Numbered from the stretch's first letter, positions 24,038 to 37,016 are shown. The stretch: 64,000 bases of DNA from Cordylochernes scorpioides (GCA_030710605.1 CP092884.1:24657483-24721482), one strand, 5' to 3'. Notes: generated from the letters alone by a model not told the origin. Numbers and translations are program-made.

Positions 24038-24691
24038 GCCACGTGGAAAATTAGGAAATATAAACTTCAGGATGACACAGAAATTTATTTAAGGCAGAAA
24101 CAAACTATGAATGATAAAAAAATAAGCAAAAAGGGAAGTTTACAGAGTATCAAAATATAAACATAAAAAATATACTCTGTTAATAAAATGATAAATACTT
24201 TGCTACATAGCTCCTTCCTTATAGGAACTGTGACCTACAGCTTACAATTATTATGGTTACTGAAATGGATCTGACGTGGTTCGGCCAAGGATTCCATCGA
24301 AGTCTTGGAACATTGTCCCTAGCACCTTTGCGTCATTTTTCTTTCGGCGTGAAGGGCGGCTTTGTCGTCGTATCGTCTATAGGGACATTGTCATATTGGA
24401 GGGAAGTCTTGGCTTTGACACAGCGGTGGAATCCTAGAGCCAGTCTCTTAAAATGTATATCACAGCACCCATGGCCTCAAGGTCTTCTCGGCGATCTTGA
24501 GTTTGTCTTCCCTAACTTACCCAGCATATCCACCAAAATTCCACGTGCAAAATTAGGAAAGACAAACTTCAGGATGACACAGCAATTTATTTAGGGTAAG
24601 AACAAACTATGAATGATAAAAAGTGAGCAAAAAGGGAAGTTCACAGAGTTACAAAATATAAACATTTTAAAAATGGTACTGTTAATAAAAT
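24038..24691 (+). repeat. Dispersed repeat, two direct units
   Basis: Units start at CCACGTG (24040 and 24542) and share the block CTTCAGGATGACACAG. The second is interrupted by the LTR element at 24692 and resumes at 32348. The first still holds the uninterrupted site at 24179-24206. A reverse copy lies at 38190-38365. Family unknown. Confidence 0.7.
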
Positions 24692-25717
24692 TGTTGGGAC
24701 ACCTCGTGACCATAATATGCCAAAGTAACCCAGAACCCCACCTAACCTAACCATATCCCACCTTTGTCCATTTAAGTTACCAACCTCTGGTGATTGCGAG
24801 GTGTTGAGATGGAGCCTGAAGCCACCTTTAGCCTTGGCAGCACTAAGCCAGAGACCGAGATCCCCTTCCTGGTGGTCAAGTCACCTGACCTGTGGTGGAT
24901 ACCTGGCCCCACCAACACCAGGATAGTCCAAGATGGACTCAGACACCCCTTCCTGGTGGTCAAGACACCTGACCTATGGTGGATGACCTGGCCCCACCAA
25001 CACCAGGATAGCCTGAGATGGACTCAGACACCCCTTCCTGTTGGTCGAGCCACATGTCCGATGGTGGCCGACTTGACCACAAGCCAGTCCAAGATGGACC
25101 CAGACGCCCCTTCCCTGTAGTCAAGCCACCGACCTATGGTGCTTGACCTGACTCCACCACGAGCCCTGAACCTCTCCCAAGCTGACCCCAGGATGCCCAG
25201 AATCAACAATAATAATAATATTTTTTAAAATCATTTTTCAATTCAATATTTTCATAATTTTTATTATTATTTTTTGTGAATATATCTTTAATAATTTTAT
25301 ATTTAATTTATTTTTTATCATTTTTTAAAGATGCCTTTTTATTTTTTTTATTTTCATAGAAAAAGAAGTGATGATAGCCTTGAGGGGTGAGTTCAGCAAC
25401 ACTGGGGACAAGGAAGCGGGATATTTACATTCTTGAAGATTGACAATTTTGATATTGACATTCGGATTTTGACATTTTTTTTTAAACAAAAATTAGATCT
25501 TTTTTCTGAGAAGCAAAAAAGACTTGGAGTTGCGGAGGGCGGAGGGCCGCTGGCTGCGGCCTTTGCCTGCCCTTTTTGAATGGTGGACATGGGTGGCTGA
25601 AGGTAGGTCGGGGATATCTGGCTTTGGCATAATAGGCCTTTTGTAAAAAGTGTATATATATAGTTTTAAAACTCCTCCCTTTTAACCTTATCTACAGTTT
25701 ATATATATATATATATG

Positions 25718-26096
25718 ATGAAAAAAGAAAAAGGCATCTCCTTATCGTGCAACTGAAAGTTGCTGATGGCTGAGCGCCATCTATCGGAATAAATATCAAC
25801 TATTCTCGTTGATTTTTTTATTCCATAATTGGCCAAATACCCATTCTTGATTAATCAAGAAAAGCTAACCACGGACGCGTTTCGGGCTGTTGGCCCTCAT
25901 CAGCGTGGTGCAAGCTGTACCTCAAAGACCAAAAAAATTGGTCATTAAGGCATCCTGAAAAATCATGAAACGGGTAGTTAAGGCCAGAATTGCGTGAGGA
26001 CTCTACACAATGTGAAAAAATAGTACAAATGTAACATTGTACTGGGATAAGGTGTATAAATCATGAAAAAAGAAAAAGGCATCTCCTTATCGTGCA
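25718..26096 (-). mobile_element. Retrozyme-like unit with hammerhead ribozyme
   Basis: A 345-bp unit followed by a second copy of its first 34 bp (25718-25751 and 26063-26096), inserted in a TA tract of the 5' LTR and absent from the 3' LTR. Near the middle lies a hammerhead ribozyme. Short non-coding units with type-I hammerheads and partial tandem repeats match the metazoan retrozymes thought to be moved by Penelope-like enzymes. No ORF. Confidence 0.75.
25870..25909 (-). ncRNA. Type-I hammerhead ribozyme
   Basis: Read on the minus strand: stem I CCACG, core CTGATGA, stem II GGGC with loop CAACA and GCCC, core GAA, a minimal self-complementary stem III ACGCGT, cleavage base C, then CGTGG pairing back to stem I. 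All conserved core bases are present and stems I and II pair fully. The tiny stem III suggests activity as a dimer, as described for minimal animal hammerheads. Confidence 0.85.
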
Positions 26097-26111
26097 TATA
26101 TATATATATAT

Positions 26112-26144
<33 letters not shown>

Positions 26145-27351
26145 TAATTTAAAACAACAACCTCATATTGTGTTGATAACTTATAACAAGATTGCCATGT
26201 TGTATATAGAAACACATCTATAAATAATTATGCGCATGATTAATCTGTGTCATTGCATCACCTATGTAATGTTATTTGTACAAAGTGGATAAATAAATAA
26301 AATCTGTAATAGATTTAAAAGTTGAGCTAAAGCAGAGATCGAGCATAGTATTGCCAAAACAACAAAGTCTAAAGAGGGAAGTCATAAATCAGGTCGATTT
26401 ACAATTCCCACAAACAAGGCCACCCACACTGTCACATGTGGTGGAATGCAGAGACCCTCTCACACCTGGACAGGTAAAGGCGCCCTTTCTCAAACGCCTT
26501 TAACCTATAAATCATCACCTTACAGTCTCTTGACAGTTCAGTACAGTTCAGTTCAGTTTAGTTTAGTTCACCCTTAGTGCAAGCCGCGTCGGTCGTATGT
26601 TATGTCGATCTCATCCAACATGTAGTTAGGAAGAACTCGTCTATCTCCATCTTTTCGCTCCTAGCTCAGCTTTTATCTGTTAACGGAACTTTCTTAGTGC
26701 AACTGTGTCTTCGTTTTTTGTGTGGATATCCCCAAGCTTGTCCATCTGCCTCGACCACGACTGCCTGTATTTTGTGAGAACTTTTAAAGGTCTTCCAAGG
26801 TGCAGAGAGGTACTGGAAAACTCTACATCCTGACTGTTCCTCTTGGTCAACACAGTACAACAAGAGCTACCAGGACTTAAACATTATTTCAGTAGTCGAC
26901 AGGATCTCTACAAAAGCTACTGGAATTCTCTCTCATCATTACATGAGTCGACAGGATCTCTACAAAAGCTACTGGAATTTTCTCATCTCATTACATATAT
27001 ATATATATTTTTTAATCGTATATATGTGCGTGATTTCATTAATTGATATAATAAAAAAATGTTGTACATTGAAGGATTTTATTAGTCGAAATAAAAATTT
27101 TCTAACCAAAATAAATTGATTGGTTAATTTCCCCATCAACATAATTGCTAGCCGGCACAGCTTTAGGTCTCTACATGTGCCATAGATGAATTAAATTTGT
27201 GGTCTGCCTTTCTGCAGCCACTGGCGCCCTAATATTTGGACATGTAGAGATCTGGAAATAGTAAAAGTATAAAATCATCATTGTTTTTAACAATGACCTT
27301 CCTCTTCCATTATACCTAAAAAAATATATGAAATGCTCTCGAACTCATCAA

Positions 27352-27376
27352 TGTCGCCCGCCGCGGGGCTCGAATT
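27352..27376 (+). other. Primer-binding site of the complete LTR element
   Basis: Same sequence as at 11018: TGTCGCCCGCC then GCGGGGCTCGAATT, one base after the 5' LTR. It resembles the complement of tRNA-Lys 3' ends with mismatches, so priming by that tRNA is likely but not certain. Confidence 0.6.
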
Positions 27377-30300
27377 ATGTATATAATTTTCTTCTATTAT
27401 ATTCTAAATTATATACATAGTGAAACGCCATTAGGGCTAAGTAGAACGCGATCCTGAGATTAATTAAGAATCAATACCCAGGGAAATGAGACTAATAAAA
27501 TATTTTTCAGTGTGCACAGAATAATTATTTTTAGGTAGATATTTATATATATAACTTGTAATTTTATTTTTACAAGCAAGTTTGTGTTTTGAATTATTTA
27601 AAGTGATAAAAATTATCCAATATCCACTCTGTAGTAAGTAAACAAATCTAATGCTTCTCCTTAAACTTGTTTTGGTGAGTTTAAGTTTAATTTTTGTGTT
27701 TTAATAAACATTTATATTTAATACTTTATACTATTTATGGTATTATTATATATGGGAGTTAGGTAAATAAAACAACCGTTATTTTTATTTACAATATCAT
27801 AGCTTCGTCGATTGGTATATTTAATGCTGTGTTTTATAATTTTAAAGAATATAACGTATGTAACAAAGCTAGGCCTAGACGAAATTCGAGCCATGATTGG
27901 CAGCTTAGTTTAAATTTAGGACTCGGTGCAGAAAAACAACATCTGGAGTCACCAGATGTGCTGGGACCAAATATAATTTTGGCGCTAGAAATGGGAAACA
28001 CTGACGTCAGACAATAGTTAATTAAAATTAATTACCATTTCTTTCTTTTATACAGAGAATACACGTTTATATTTTCAAATATTATTGAAAATACACTAAT
28101 AATAAACCTGTTTCATACATTTATTATATACAATATATTTTTAAATTCTTTTCTGTTTGTAACATTTAGATGTTTTAAAATATATTTACTTAGAAGAAAA
28201 TATGATGTTAATAATTTTTAATTTACTTTAATATGGAAACTATGACAGTGTCATAATAAACATATAACAGATGTCAATTTCAAATGACTTACCATTATGT
28301 AAGAAATTGGCAGGGAGGTTTTCCTATTATATGGTTACATATACCCAGATCTAATAATTTAATTCATGAAATACATTTCAATAAGTTTACCTTTATTTAT
28401 AAACCAGTTGATAGTTTAAACCAATTAGCTCATTTATTTTTAGGCCTAAATGTTTTTTTTTTTTTTCATCTTTATTGGTTGAAACAATTTTCTAAGGCAA
28501 TTTATTGAATAAAAAGGCATGATTTCTTTTCAAGTGTTTGAAATAACAAAAGCTATAATTATTATTATCTTATAATAAGGTATTTCAGGAATATTGCATA
28601 TGAGTGTATGAAAAAAAATACATTTCTTGACATTCTTTTTGGTTAATAATGATTTTTACTTTTATAGAAGTGTTAGCATGTCTATGCTCTGCCCTTGAGG
28701 TACATGCTGACCTACATGATGAAGCTTTTCATAGTATGGAGGAGATATTTACATGGTATGAACAAGATAATTTAGAGCAAAGGTTTTTTATATTTCATTT
28801 TTTTAGGGTAATTTCTAGATTTTTTGAACTTTTTTTTGTTTGTGTAAATTTATCAAAATGTAAGAGCATTTGTGCATCCTTTTTTTAAAACTCAGCCTTT
28901 GTTTTTAGTAATTATATAAACTTTTATTTTAGTATAGATTTAAGACCTACTTTTATGATTAAAGAGATATCCATTTCTTCAACTAGGAGTTAAGATTTTG
29001 TGTCTCGGACAGTGAAGCACCTAAAAGACGAGATTTAGGCTCTCTTGGTATCCATCACTGTGAGCAATATTTATGAAGCAATGTTGAATTAGTTGGATAG
29101 TCAGTGTTGTGGTTTTTTTTTAAATAGGATTCTAGGATTTATAATATGGTCTAAATTTAAGGATTTCCTTTTTTTGTTTTGTTGTTTTCTCTTTGTCGCT
29201 TATTGTAAACACAGGACTGACGGGATACAGGCCCTCTAGATAGCTTTTACAGTAAATGATAATATATTTTTAGGTTAAATAGATAGGATTAGATGAATAT
29301 TTGAAGTAGGATTTCTATTTTTTTTTGTGAACCTTGCACATTTTTTTTTTTATGTTAGAGTACTATTTTGGGTACCGAATGACCAAATTGGTGGTAATTA
29401 GTACAAGTTTATTTTCTTTTGTGAGTTTATGGAGGTGGACCATAACTAGATTTTCTTTGGTATAGAGCACTTGTGCTTATCTCCCTAAATTTAGTTTTTG
29501 AATAGTTGTTTTGTTTGTTTAATGTTCAGGCAGTGCTTTTGATTTCAAGTTTAGTTTGAATGCATCCACAAATGTTTTCTTTTTTTTTGTATGAATGAAG
29601 GATAGTGAATGAGATATCAAACTTCAAGCCAACAGTATGTTAGACCTGGACAAATTAAAATATTGGTAGGATAGGATCTTGTAACTTTATATAAAATGTG
29701 TTAGGACCTTAATAGTTTGATCTGCCATCAGGGATCTGTAAACTCACTGGCAATCTGATGTCTGCTTAGGCAGAGTTTCTTCGCTTCATGTGGAGGTATA
29801 AATTTGATTTCAATTTTTTTTCTTTGTTTATATATGTTAGGTTCAAACTTATCTATTTTTTTAACTGGATTTTTTTTACCCTGGATGAGATATAGGCTCT
29901 CCAGCTAAGTTTCTCTTTCTGTGAAGAAAGCACTCGCATGGTTGTGGGAAATGTCATTTGTCATGTGCTCTGGGAGCACACACTGGATGTCAAGGGAGAG
30001 AGTCCCATGATTCCTTTTCTTCTGACTGCTCTGGGAGCAGCAGCTGTGTTGACCATGTGAAGGTCTTTGTCCTCCGCCTGAAAGTCCCGAAGGTGTGAGA
30101 AGCTCTAGCTTTGGGCAGCTAGAGGACAAATGGCATAATCCCATGTAAACTAACAAGTACCTGAGTGTCAGTTTGTGATTATAGATTTGGTCTTGAACCT
30201 TGAATACCGGTTCGAAATAATTTTTTTTTTCATGGTTTATTATAAAAAAGTAGGGTAATTTTTGTGTGTGTTTTAAGGTCATTAAAAAAAAAGGAGGTAT

Positions 30301-30955
30301 ATATACCTTAAGGTTAAGCTATAGGTTTGGTTTAATATTTTGAGAAGCAGGATTTTTTTTTAACAAAGGATGTTTTCAGTTATGTGTGGCCATGCGAGGT
30401 CAATGTACCGAATAGTTTAGGTAGACAACTAGTCTAACCATGTAAAAGGTTTCAGTTCAATTTTTAATCAAAGATTCAATTAGTTTACCAGAATGAGTTG
30501 TGTGTGGGATCAAAGTGTTTTAAATTACTGATTTGAATTACCCTATTAAATATTAGTAGAAAGAAGCGCATTAGATTTGAAATTTGTCTTTTCCCCCTGA
30601 TACCTTTAAGTATTTTAGGACTTTTTTTTGGCTGTTACATTATGAAAGATGCATATATTGGATAATTGTTATTATTTGAAAAAGAAAATGAATTGCATTT
30701 GCATACGTGTATACCATAATATTTTTTTAAATTTGTAGATTTATGATTTTAGAATTTTTGAGTTTTTTTTAATGTGCATTCATCACTTCACCTTAGCACC
30801 CAGGGTGGATTTGAGTGATTAATTAATATTTGAGTATAGATATACTATTTTTTGTAGTAAATATTTTCTTTTATGTAATTTTTTTTATTTTATTAAGTTT
30901 CCTCACTCGGTGTTGGAAATTAATTTTCCTTTTTATTTTGTAAAATTAATTTTTT
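27377..30955 (+). other. Non-coding interior of the LTR element
   Basis: No frame longer than about 125 codons and none with retroelement motifs. The first 1.06 kb is shared with the partial copy ending at 12092. The second part (28.4-30.9 kb) is strongly T-rich on the plus strand with many T runs. It may be unrelated captured DNA or decayed internal sequence; I cannot tell which. Confidence 0.7.
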
Positions 30956-30966
30956 GGCAGGGAGGA
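30956..30966 (+). other. Polypurine tract
   Basis: GGCAGGGAGGA lies one base before the 3' LTR start, where plus-strand DNA synthesis would be primed. Confidence 0.75.
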
Positions 30967-30967
30967 T

Positions 30968-31974
30968 TGTTGGGACACCTCGTGACCATAATATGCCAAA
31001 GTAACCCAGAACCCCACCTAACCTAACCATATCCCACCTTTGTCCATTTAAGTTACCAACCTCTGGTGATTGCGAGGTGTTGAGATGGAGCCTGAAGCCA
31101 CCTTTAGCCTTGGCAGCACTAAGCCAGAGACCGAGATCCCCTTCCTGGTGGTCAAGTCACCTGACCTGTGGTGGATGACCTGGCCCCACCAACACCAGGA
31201 TAGTCCAAGATGGACTCAGACACCCCTTCCTGGTGGTCAAGACACCTGACCTATGGTGGATGACCTGGCCCCACCAACACCAGGATAGCCTGAGATGGAC
31301 TCAGACACCCCTTCCTGTTGGTCGAGCCACATGTCCGATGGTGGCCGACTTGACCACAAGCCAGTCCAAGATGGACCCAGACGCCCCTTCCCTGTAGTCA
31401 AGCCACCGACCTATGGTGCTTGACCTGACTCCACCACGAGCCCTGAACCTTTCCCAAGCTGACCCCAAGATGCCCAGAATCAACAATAATAATAATATTT
31501 TTTAAAATCATTTTTTAATTCAATATTTTCATAATTTTTATTATTATTTTTTCGTGAATATATCTTTAATAATTTTATATTTAATTTATTTTTTATCATT
31601 TTTTAAAGATGCCTTTTTAATTTTTTATTTTCAGAAAAAGAAGTGATGATAGCCTTGGGGGGTGAGTTCAGCAACACTGGGGACAAGGAAGCGGGATATT
31701 TACATTCTTGAAGATTGACAATTTTGATATTGACATTCGGATTTTGACATTTTTTTTTAAAACAAAAATTAGATCTTTTTTCTGAGAAGCAAAAAAGACT
31801 TGGAGTTGCGGAGGGCGGAGGGCCGCTGGCTGCGGCCTTTGCCTGCCCTTTTTGAATGGTGGACATGGGTGGCTGAAGGTAGGTCGGGGATATCTGGCTT
31901 TGGCATAATAGGCCTTTTGTAAAAAGTGTATATATATAGTTTTAAAACTCCTCCCTTTTAACCTTATCTACAGT

Positions 31975-32006
<32 letters not shown>

Positions 32007-32343
32007 TAATCGTATATATGTGCGTGATTTCATTAATTGATATAATAAAATAATGTTGTACATTGAAGGATTTTATTAGTCGAAATAAAAATTTTCTAAC
32101 CAAAATAAATTGATTGGTTAATTTCCCCATCAACATAATTGCTAGCCGGCACAGCTTTAGGTCTCTACATGTGCCATAGATTGATTAAATTTGTGGTCTG
32201 CCTTTCTGCAGCCACTGGCGCCCTAATATTTGGACATGTAGAGATCTAGAAATAGTAAAAGTATAAAATCATCATTGTTTTAACAGTGACCTTCCTCTTC
32301 CATTATACCTAAAAAAATATATGAAATGCTCTCGAACTCATCA
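30968..32343 (+). repeat. 3' LTR of the non-coding element, internally deleted
   Basis: Matches the 5' LTR at both ends but jumps from its first TA tract to the tract near 27000, so the promoter-bearing 0.86 kb and the retrozyme unit are absent. Deletion by recombination between TA tracts is the simple explanation. Confidence 0.85.
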
Positions 32344-32792
32344 AAATGATTAATATTTTGCTACAATATTATTCGCCAAGTAATTAGAAAAACAACGCTT
32401 TAAGAAAAACACGAACTTTGGGACAACCTTATATAATTGACTATTTGGTGTGTGTTATCTTTGAGACATTTTTAGATAACCTTTAAAATTATAAAAAGTA
32501 AACAGTAATAGCGTCCGATATGGCCCAATACTGACAGTTTAGATCATAACAATGGCTGAGTGGTAAAGCACTAAACAATCGCTATTGTTTAAAAAAAAAG
32601 AGATTTTATATTAAATAGCCATTGTTTAGAGCTACCACATGTTACTTGGCAGATGTGAGAAATGTGTAGAAAAAAGAACTCCTCTTATTGCAGGAAGACC
32701 AACAGGAAATTCCTTTATTTTAAAAAAGATACAATCACGCTAAAAAAAATCAAATATTAAATAATGAAGGCATACTTTTACTTTATAATTAA

Positions 32793-33777
32793 CTAGACGA
32801 ATAACCCGGCTTCGCCCGAGAATTCCCCCGAGTGCAATTCCCTTCATACTGAAAGTATATCAATAATAAATAGTAGAAGTGCCATATAGAATAGCAATAC
32901 AGAAGTAACACATAAACCACAGGCAAAAATTGCGTGTGATGGCAAAAATTGTAATATATTAGTGTTTAGATACTTGATTTAATTATTTTTTGCAATCCAT
33001 TTAGTTGTTTCAAACTCAATATAGTTTAAATAGATGGCAGCTTTTCCCCTCAACCCCCGAGATACCCGCCCCAGCGTATTAACCCTTGAAATTGCCTAAG
33101 TTGAGTGAGTGACTACGATGGATCTTGACTGCGATGCCCATCTTTTCAGTAAAAATAATAAAAATAGGCTTATAAAAAAATGTAATCCAAAATACTGGTA
33201 TGTAAATATTGTTTTTGTAAAAAAATAAAAGAGCACATGGAAATTAGGCCAACATATGTGTTTGCTAATGACTGTGAGTGCATTTTAAACGATTTTTTTT
33301 AAGAGATAAAAAAACAAAGGCCAGAACAAAATAAAAAAATGCGAAAGCCATTATTTACATACAGTAACGTTAATTTTGTATAGTTTTTTTAATTGCATTG
33401 TGTGCACTTACCATAACTTAGTTAGAAATATTAAATTCTCTCTCAATACTCAATACTTTTATTTTAAAAAAGCAACACTCGTATAAAAAGATATTTCAAA
33501 AAAGTACGCAAGCAACTTGAAAAAAAAAAAGCAGAACGCTCATTGGTCGCTTAATTGGCCTGGTGTTGTTACTTCGCCTCGTATTTACTCCGCGTAAAAA
33601 AAAAAAGTTCTTCGAATGAAAAAATAAATAAATAACCAAAAATACTAATCAAAATGTAGCCGAAAATTTTCCTCGGGTTTATAAAAAAAGCAAAATGCAA
33701 AATTTGGTACCAATTGGTTCAATAGTTGAGTTTATCGCGAAACAGACAACAGACATTGACTTTTATATATAAGAAGA
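32793..33777 (-). mobile_element. Complete short non-autonomous Helitron
   Basis: On the minus strand it starts TCTTCTTATATATAAAAG after host A and ends with a hairpin CGGGCGAAGCCGGG about 8 bp before CTAG, then host T. No terminal inverted repeats or target duplication, as expected for Helitrons. It encodes nothing recognisable. Confidence 0.75.
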
Positions 33778-33822
33778 TAAATGCCAAAAAGGCTTATTGT
33801 TTATAAATTATTATCCGAGGTT

Positions 33823-33990
33823 GTGCAAGGGCGTTCTCACGCGATTTTTCAAATTTAGTACAACATTTAAATCACTTTTTTGACTTTTTGGCGCTCTGCG
33901 CTCCAAGAACCTGGGTTATTAATTATTGACTCATGATTTAGATGTTGTACTGAATTTGAAAAATCACGTGAGAACGTACTTTCAACCTCA
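33823..33990. repeat. Fold-back MITE
   Basis: Arms of about 45 bp (TTCTCACGCGATTTTTCAAA and its inverted partner TTTGAAAAATCACGTGAGAA) enclose about 75 bp. Superfamily not identified. Confidence 0.65.
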
Positions 33991-34276
33991 GAAATATTTT
34001 TAACGCCTTGCCAAATGCTATATTATTTATTTCTCTTGACAAGGACAAAATATTTTTGTTGAAAGTTAAGAAAATAAAATTTTAACTGGCCGAAGTGTCT
34101 ATTATTTTATAAATATATTAAAGCTATATTAGCAAATTAAATTTATAAATTTAATTGCCATCTATCTTTAAAATTTGTAACAATAATTTTTTGACAACGT
34201 GTTTCTTTTTTTCAATGATAAGTTTTTATATTTTATTAATTATTTTTCAATAATAATTAAATTCTAAAAAAAATAT

Positions 34277-35940
34277 CCAGGAAAAGATAATGTTTCGAAC
34301 AATATGATAAAACACTCTAAGCAATTTATCGCTCCAATTTTGTTAAAGCTATTCCAAAAGTGCTTAAATCTAGGATACTTTCCTGATGAATGGAAAAGTG
34401 TAGCGGCACTAATTATTCCAAAACCAGGTAATCTGATATGAACAACTTTAAGAGCTATAGACTATTATGTTTAAACTCTAACATTTCTAAAATATTCGAA
34501 AAGGTTATTAATGACAAAATCATTGAGTTTTATGAAAATTCTAATCTACTCAGCAACCGTCAACATGGATTCACAAAATCACGATCAACTACCATGGCAT
34601 TAACTGAAATAGTGAAAATAGCTCTCGAACATAAAATTAAAGAATACACAGTCATAAATACAGTTGATATAAACGGAGCTTTTGACAATGCCTGGTGGCC
34701 AAAAGTGATAAAGAGACTGGATGAAGACAATGCCCACGCTTCGATTATTAAAATAATACAATCATTCTTTAACAACAGAACAGTGAATTTTAGATATTCT
34801 TCCTCTATAAATATTACTAAAAAACTAACTAAAGGGTGTCCACAAGGAGGACCACTATCTCCCATATTATGGAACACACTGATTGAAGAATTATTAAACA
34901 CTAATCTAGATGATAACAGTGAAACAGTAGGCTATGCTGACGACATAACTATAATATGCTAGAACAAAAGCCATGACGACCTAAAGACAACAATTAACTA
35001 TGTACTTAGTAAAATTAATACGTGGTGTGAAAACAGTAAATTACAGATATCAAGGGACAAAGCGAAAATAATATATTTATATAATTGCAAAAATGATGCA
35101 AAATTCCATAATAACAATATAGCTAGACCTGTTGAAACCCTTAAGATCTTGGGATTGACCTTGAAAAATTATCGAAGCAGGAACAAGCTGGACTTCTTGC
35201 CACACGTTAATGAAATCGTCGACAAAACTACTAGAGCTAGCGGTGACCTACTCAGTTTAATAAAGAAAGCATGGGGTCTAGAAAGTAGGCGAAAATTAAC
35301 TTTATACAAAACAATATTACGAAGTACAATGACATATGGTCAAACAATATGGTTTCCATTTATAAGCAAGAAAGCCAAAGACAAAATAAATTCCCTGCTG
35401 TATAATATTCTAAAACACTGCATACAGGCCTATACCACAACATCCTCAAACTGTACACATATATTAACACAAATACCAAAACTCACAGATTACATAGAAT
35501 CCAACATATTGAAAAATGAAATAGGCTACAATAAATTTAATTTTTCGAGCAGAAAAAAAATTGCTAACTATAATGAAAGAAAATTACAGGAATACTATGA
35601 AGAATCCAACAATAATTTCAAACGTTTTTTCATCTCCTCAAAAATACCAAAATTTGTCAAACCAAATTTCTACAATGTTCAATTCTTTACGGGTCATGGT
35701 AACTTCAAATCATATCTCTTCAGAATTAGAAAAATAGATTCGCCTAGATGCTCTTGTGGAGCGGAAGAAGAAACCCCCGAACACATTCTGAACTCAGGCC
35801 CACTGGTGTCATACCTAAGACAGCAGAGCAAGATGGAAAGAACCTATCTGGATCAAATAGTTTATAATAGGGAAAGATATACGAAATTTAATAGGTTCTG
35901 CAGACTTTTTATTATAAATAGACAGCTTCATGCAGCTTGA
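34277..35940 (+). pseudogene. Non-LTR retrotransposon reverse transcriptase, 5' truncated and broken
   Basis: Starts inside the RT N-terminal region. The first 150 bp lie in another frame from the rest, so there is a frameshift near 34430. An in-frame TAG at 34960 follows the catalytic motif. Visible RT motifs are a QHGFTKSRST block, VDINGAFDN, GCPQGGPLSP and YADD at about 34933-34944. A C-terminal domain of about 260 residues ends in a Cys-His motif (CSCG...PEHIL) lacking its last Cys. The pattern fits the R1/I/Jockey group. The 3' UTR runs to about 36320 and ends AATAAAATAATAACC. The nuclease half is not joined here. Confidence 0.8.
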
Positions 35941-36430
35941 GGAACTACACTACTATGCGACTTGATTTACATCAATGCAAATAATCAATAAGTTACTTTA
36001 GAATATAACTCATTGTAAATAGCTTAACTTGATCAACTTTATCTCTCCGCGATACTAATTATTACAGATAACTTCATTAAATCAACTTCCATCATTGCTT
36101 AACATACTGTAAATAACCACCTTGCGATTTCTTCTATCTGCTTATAGTTGTTGCTTATTTGTTTAATGTATATGTTTATTCAATGATATTTTTCTTAATT
36201 GTCTATTTTCTTTTAAGAATCCTGTTACCTACTCTACTACAATATAAATTATTGTAAATAGTTTCGCGCGCAATTATCCAGATCGGATATAGCGTGTCTT
36301 GTTTGCAACTGGAAATAAAATAATAACCACATATACTAATAAAAATGCCATTCAAAAATCAAATTAACAGCAAAACACATATATACAACTCAATAACAAA
36401 AGTGAATTTGTACTTGAATCAGGTGGATAA
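35941..36430. other. Non-LTR 3' UTR and AT-rich flank
   Basis: The first part is the 3' UTR of the preceding element. Nothing else recognised. Confidence 0.4.
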
Positions 36431-36431
36431 A

Positions 36432-36672
36432 TTAAGAAAAAAGCATTTCCTGATCGGGCAACTGAAAGTTGCTGATGGCTTGCGCCATCTATCGGAATAA
36501 ATATCAACGAATCGCTCACTTTTAATTATTCCAGAATTGACCAAATATCGTTTCTTGATTAATCAATTCTATAATAATTGAAAATCAACGATTAGTTTAT
36601 ATTTATTTCGATAGATGGCGCAAGCCATCAGCAACTTTTAGTTGCACGATCAGGAAATGCCTTTTTTCTTAA
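36432..36672. repeat. Fold-back related to the retrozyme-like unit
   Basis: Inverted arms carry GATGGCTTGCGCCATCTATC and its partner, like the 25718 unit, and both ends read as AGGAAATGCC or its complement. The centre with the ribozyme is deleted. Confidence 0.7.
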
Positions 36673-37016
36673 TCAATAACAAATGTTATCAACAATTTAA
36701 AAATCCCTTATAAAATTAATCAAAGTTATTGAAGTCATTTCTACATAAAAAAATTCACTAATATAAAAATCGAACTTATAAACTCTTAATATCACAAAAT
36801 ACATTATGTAAAAATGACTCATGCAAATATAAAGCAGCAAAAAACAATAAGAATAGATAATATGCCATATACAAAAAGAATGAATGAAAAATAAATTAGG
36901 AGAAATATGAAAAAACTATGAAACCGAAAGAAATATGGAAAGAAATTAAAAGATTTGCACATTTATTTAAGAAATCCATCTCCACAAGTGCTTCAAAGTC
37001 AAAACAGACTCAGCTA

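Larger units (their letters stand above)
24692..27350 (+). repeat. 5' LTR of the non-coding element
   Basis: Starts TGTTGGGACACC and ends CTCATCA. It is unusually long. The first kilobase is a set of GC-richer degenerate tandem blocks (ACCTGACC...CCCCACCAACACCAGGAT). A TA tract separates it from the promoter-bearing part with TATAAAT at 26506-26512. It contains the extra insertion at 25718-26096. Confidence 0.85.
24692..32343 (+). mobile_element. Complete non-coding LTR retrotransposon
   Basis: Full structure: 5' LTR, primer-binding site, 3.6-kb interior, polypurine tract, 3' LTR, and a 4-bp target duplication AAAT (24688-24691 and 32344-32347), typical of Ty3/gypsy-like integration. A related unfilled site at 24179-24206 supports both borders. 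The interior encodes no gag, protease, RT or integrase on either strand; it is AT-rich and very T-rich in its second half. This fits the large non-autonomous (LARD-like) class. The 5' LTR holds a retrozyme-like insertion; the 3' LTR lacks about 0.86 kb between two TA tracts. Confidence 0.85.

Noticed and set aside
24253..25209. ORFs of 61-113 codons around the 5' LTR start
   Set aside because: They fall in degenerate tandem blocks of the LTR or the dispersed repeat; no family resemblance.
29905..30282. 125-codon minus-strand ORF in the LTR-element interior
   Set aside because: No motif, low-complexity Lys/Tyr-rich start and no second copy to test conservation.
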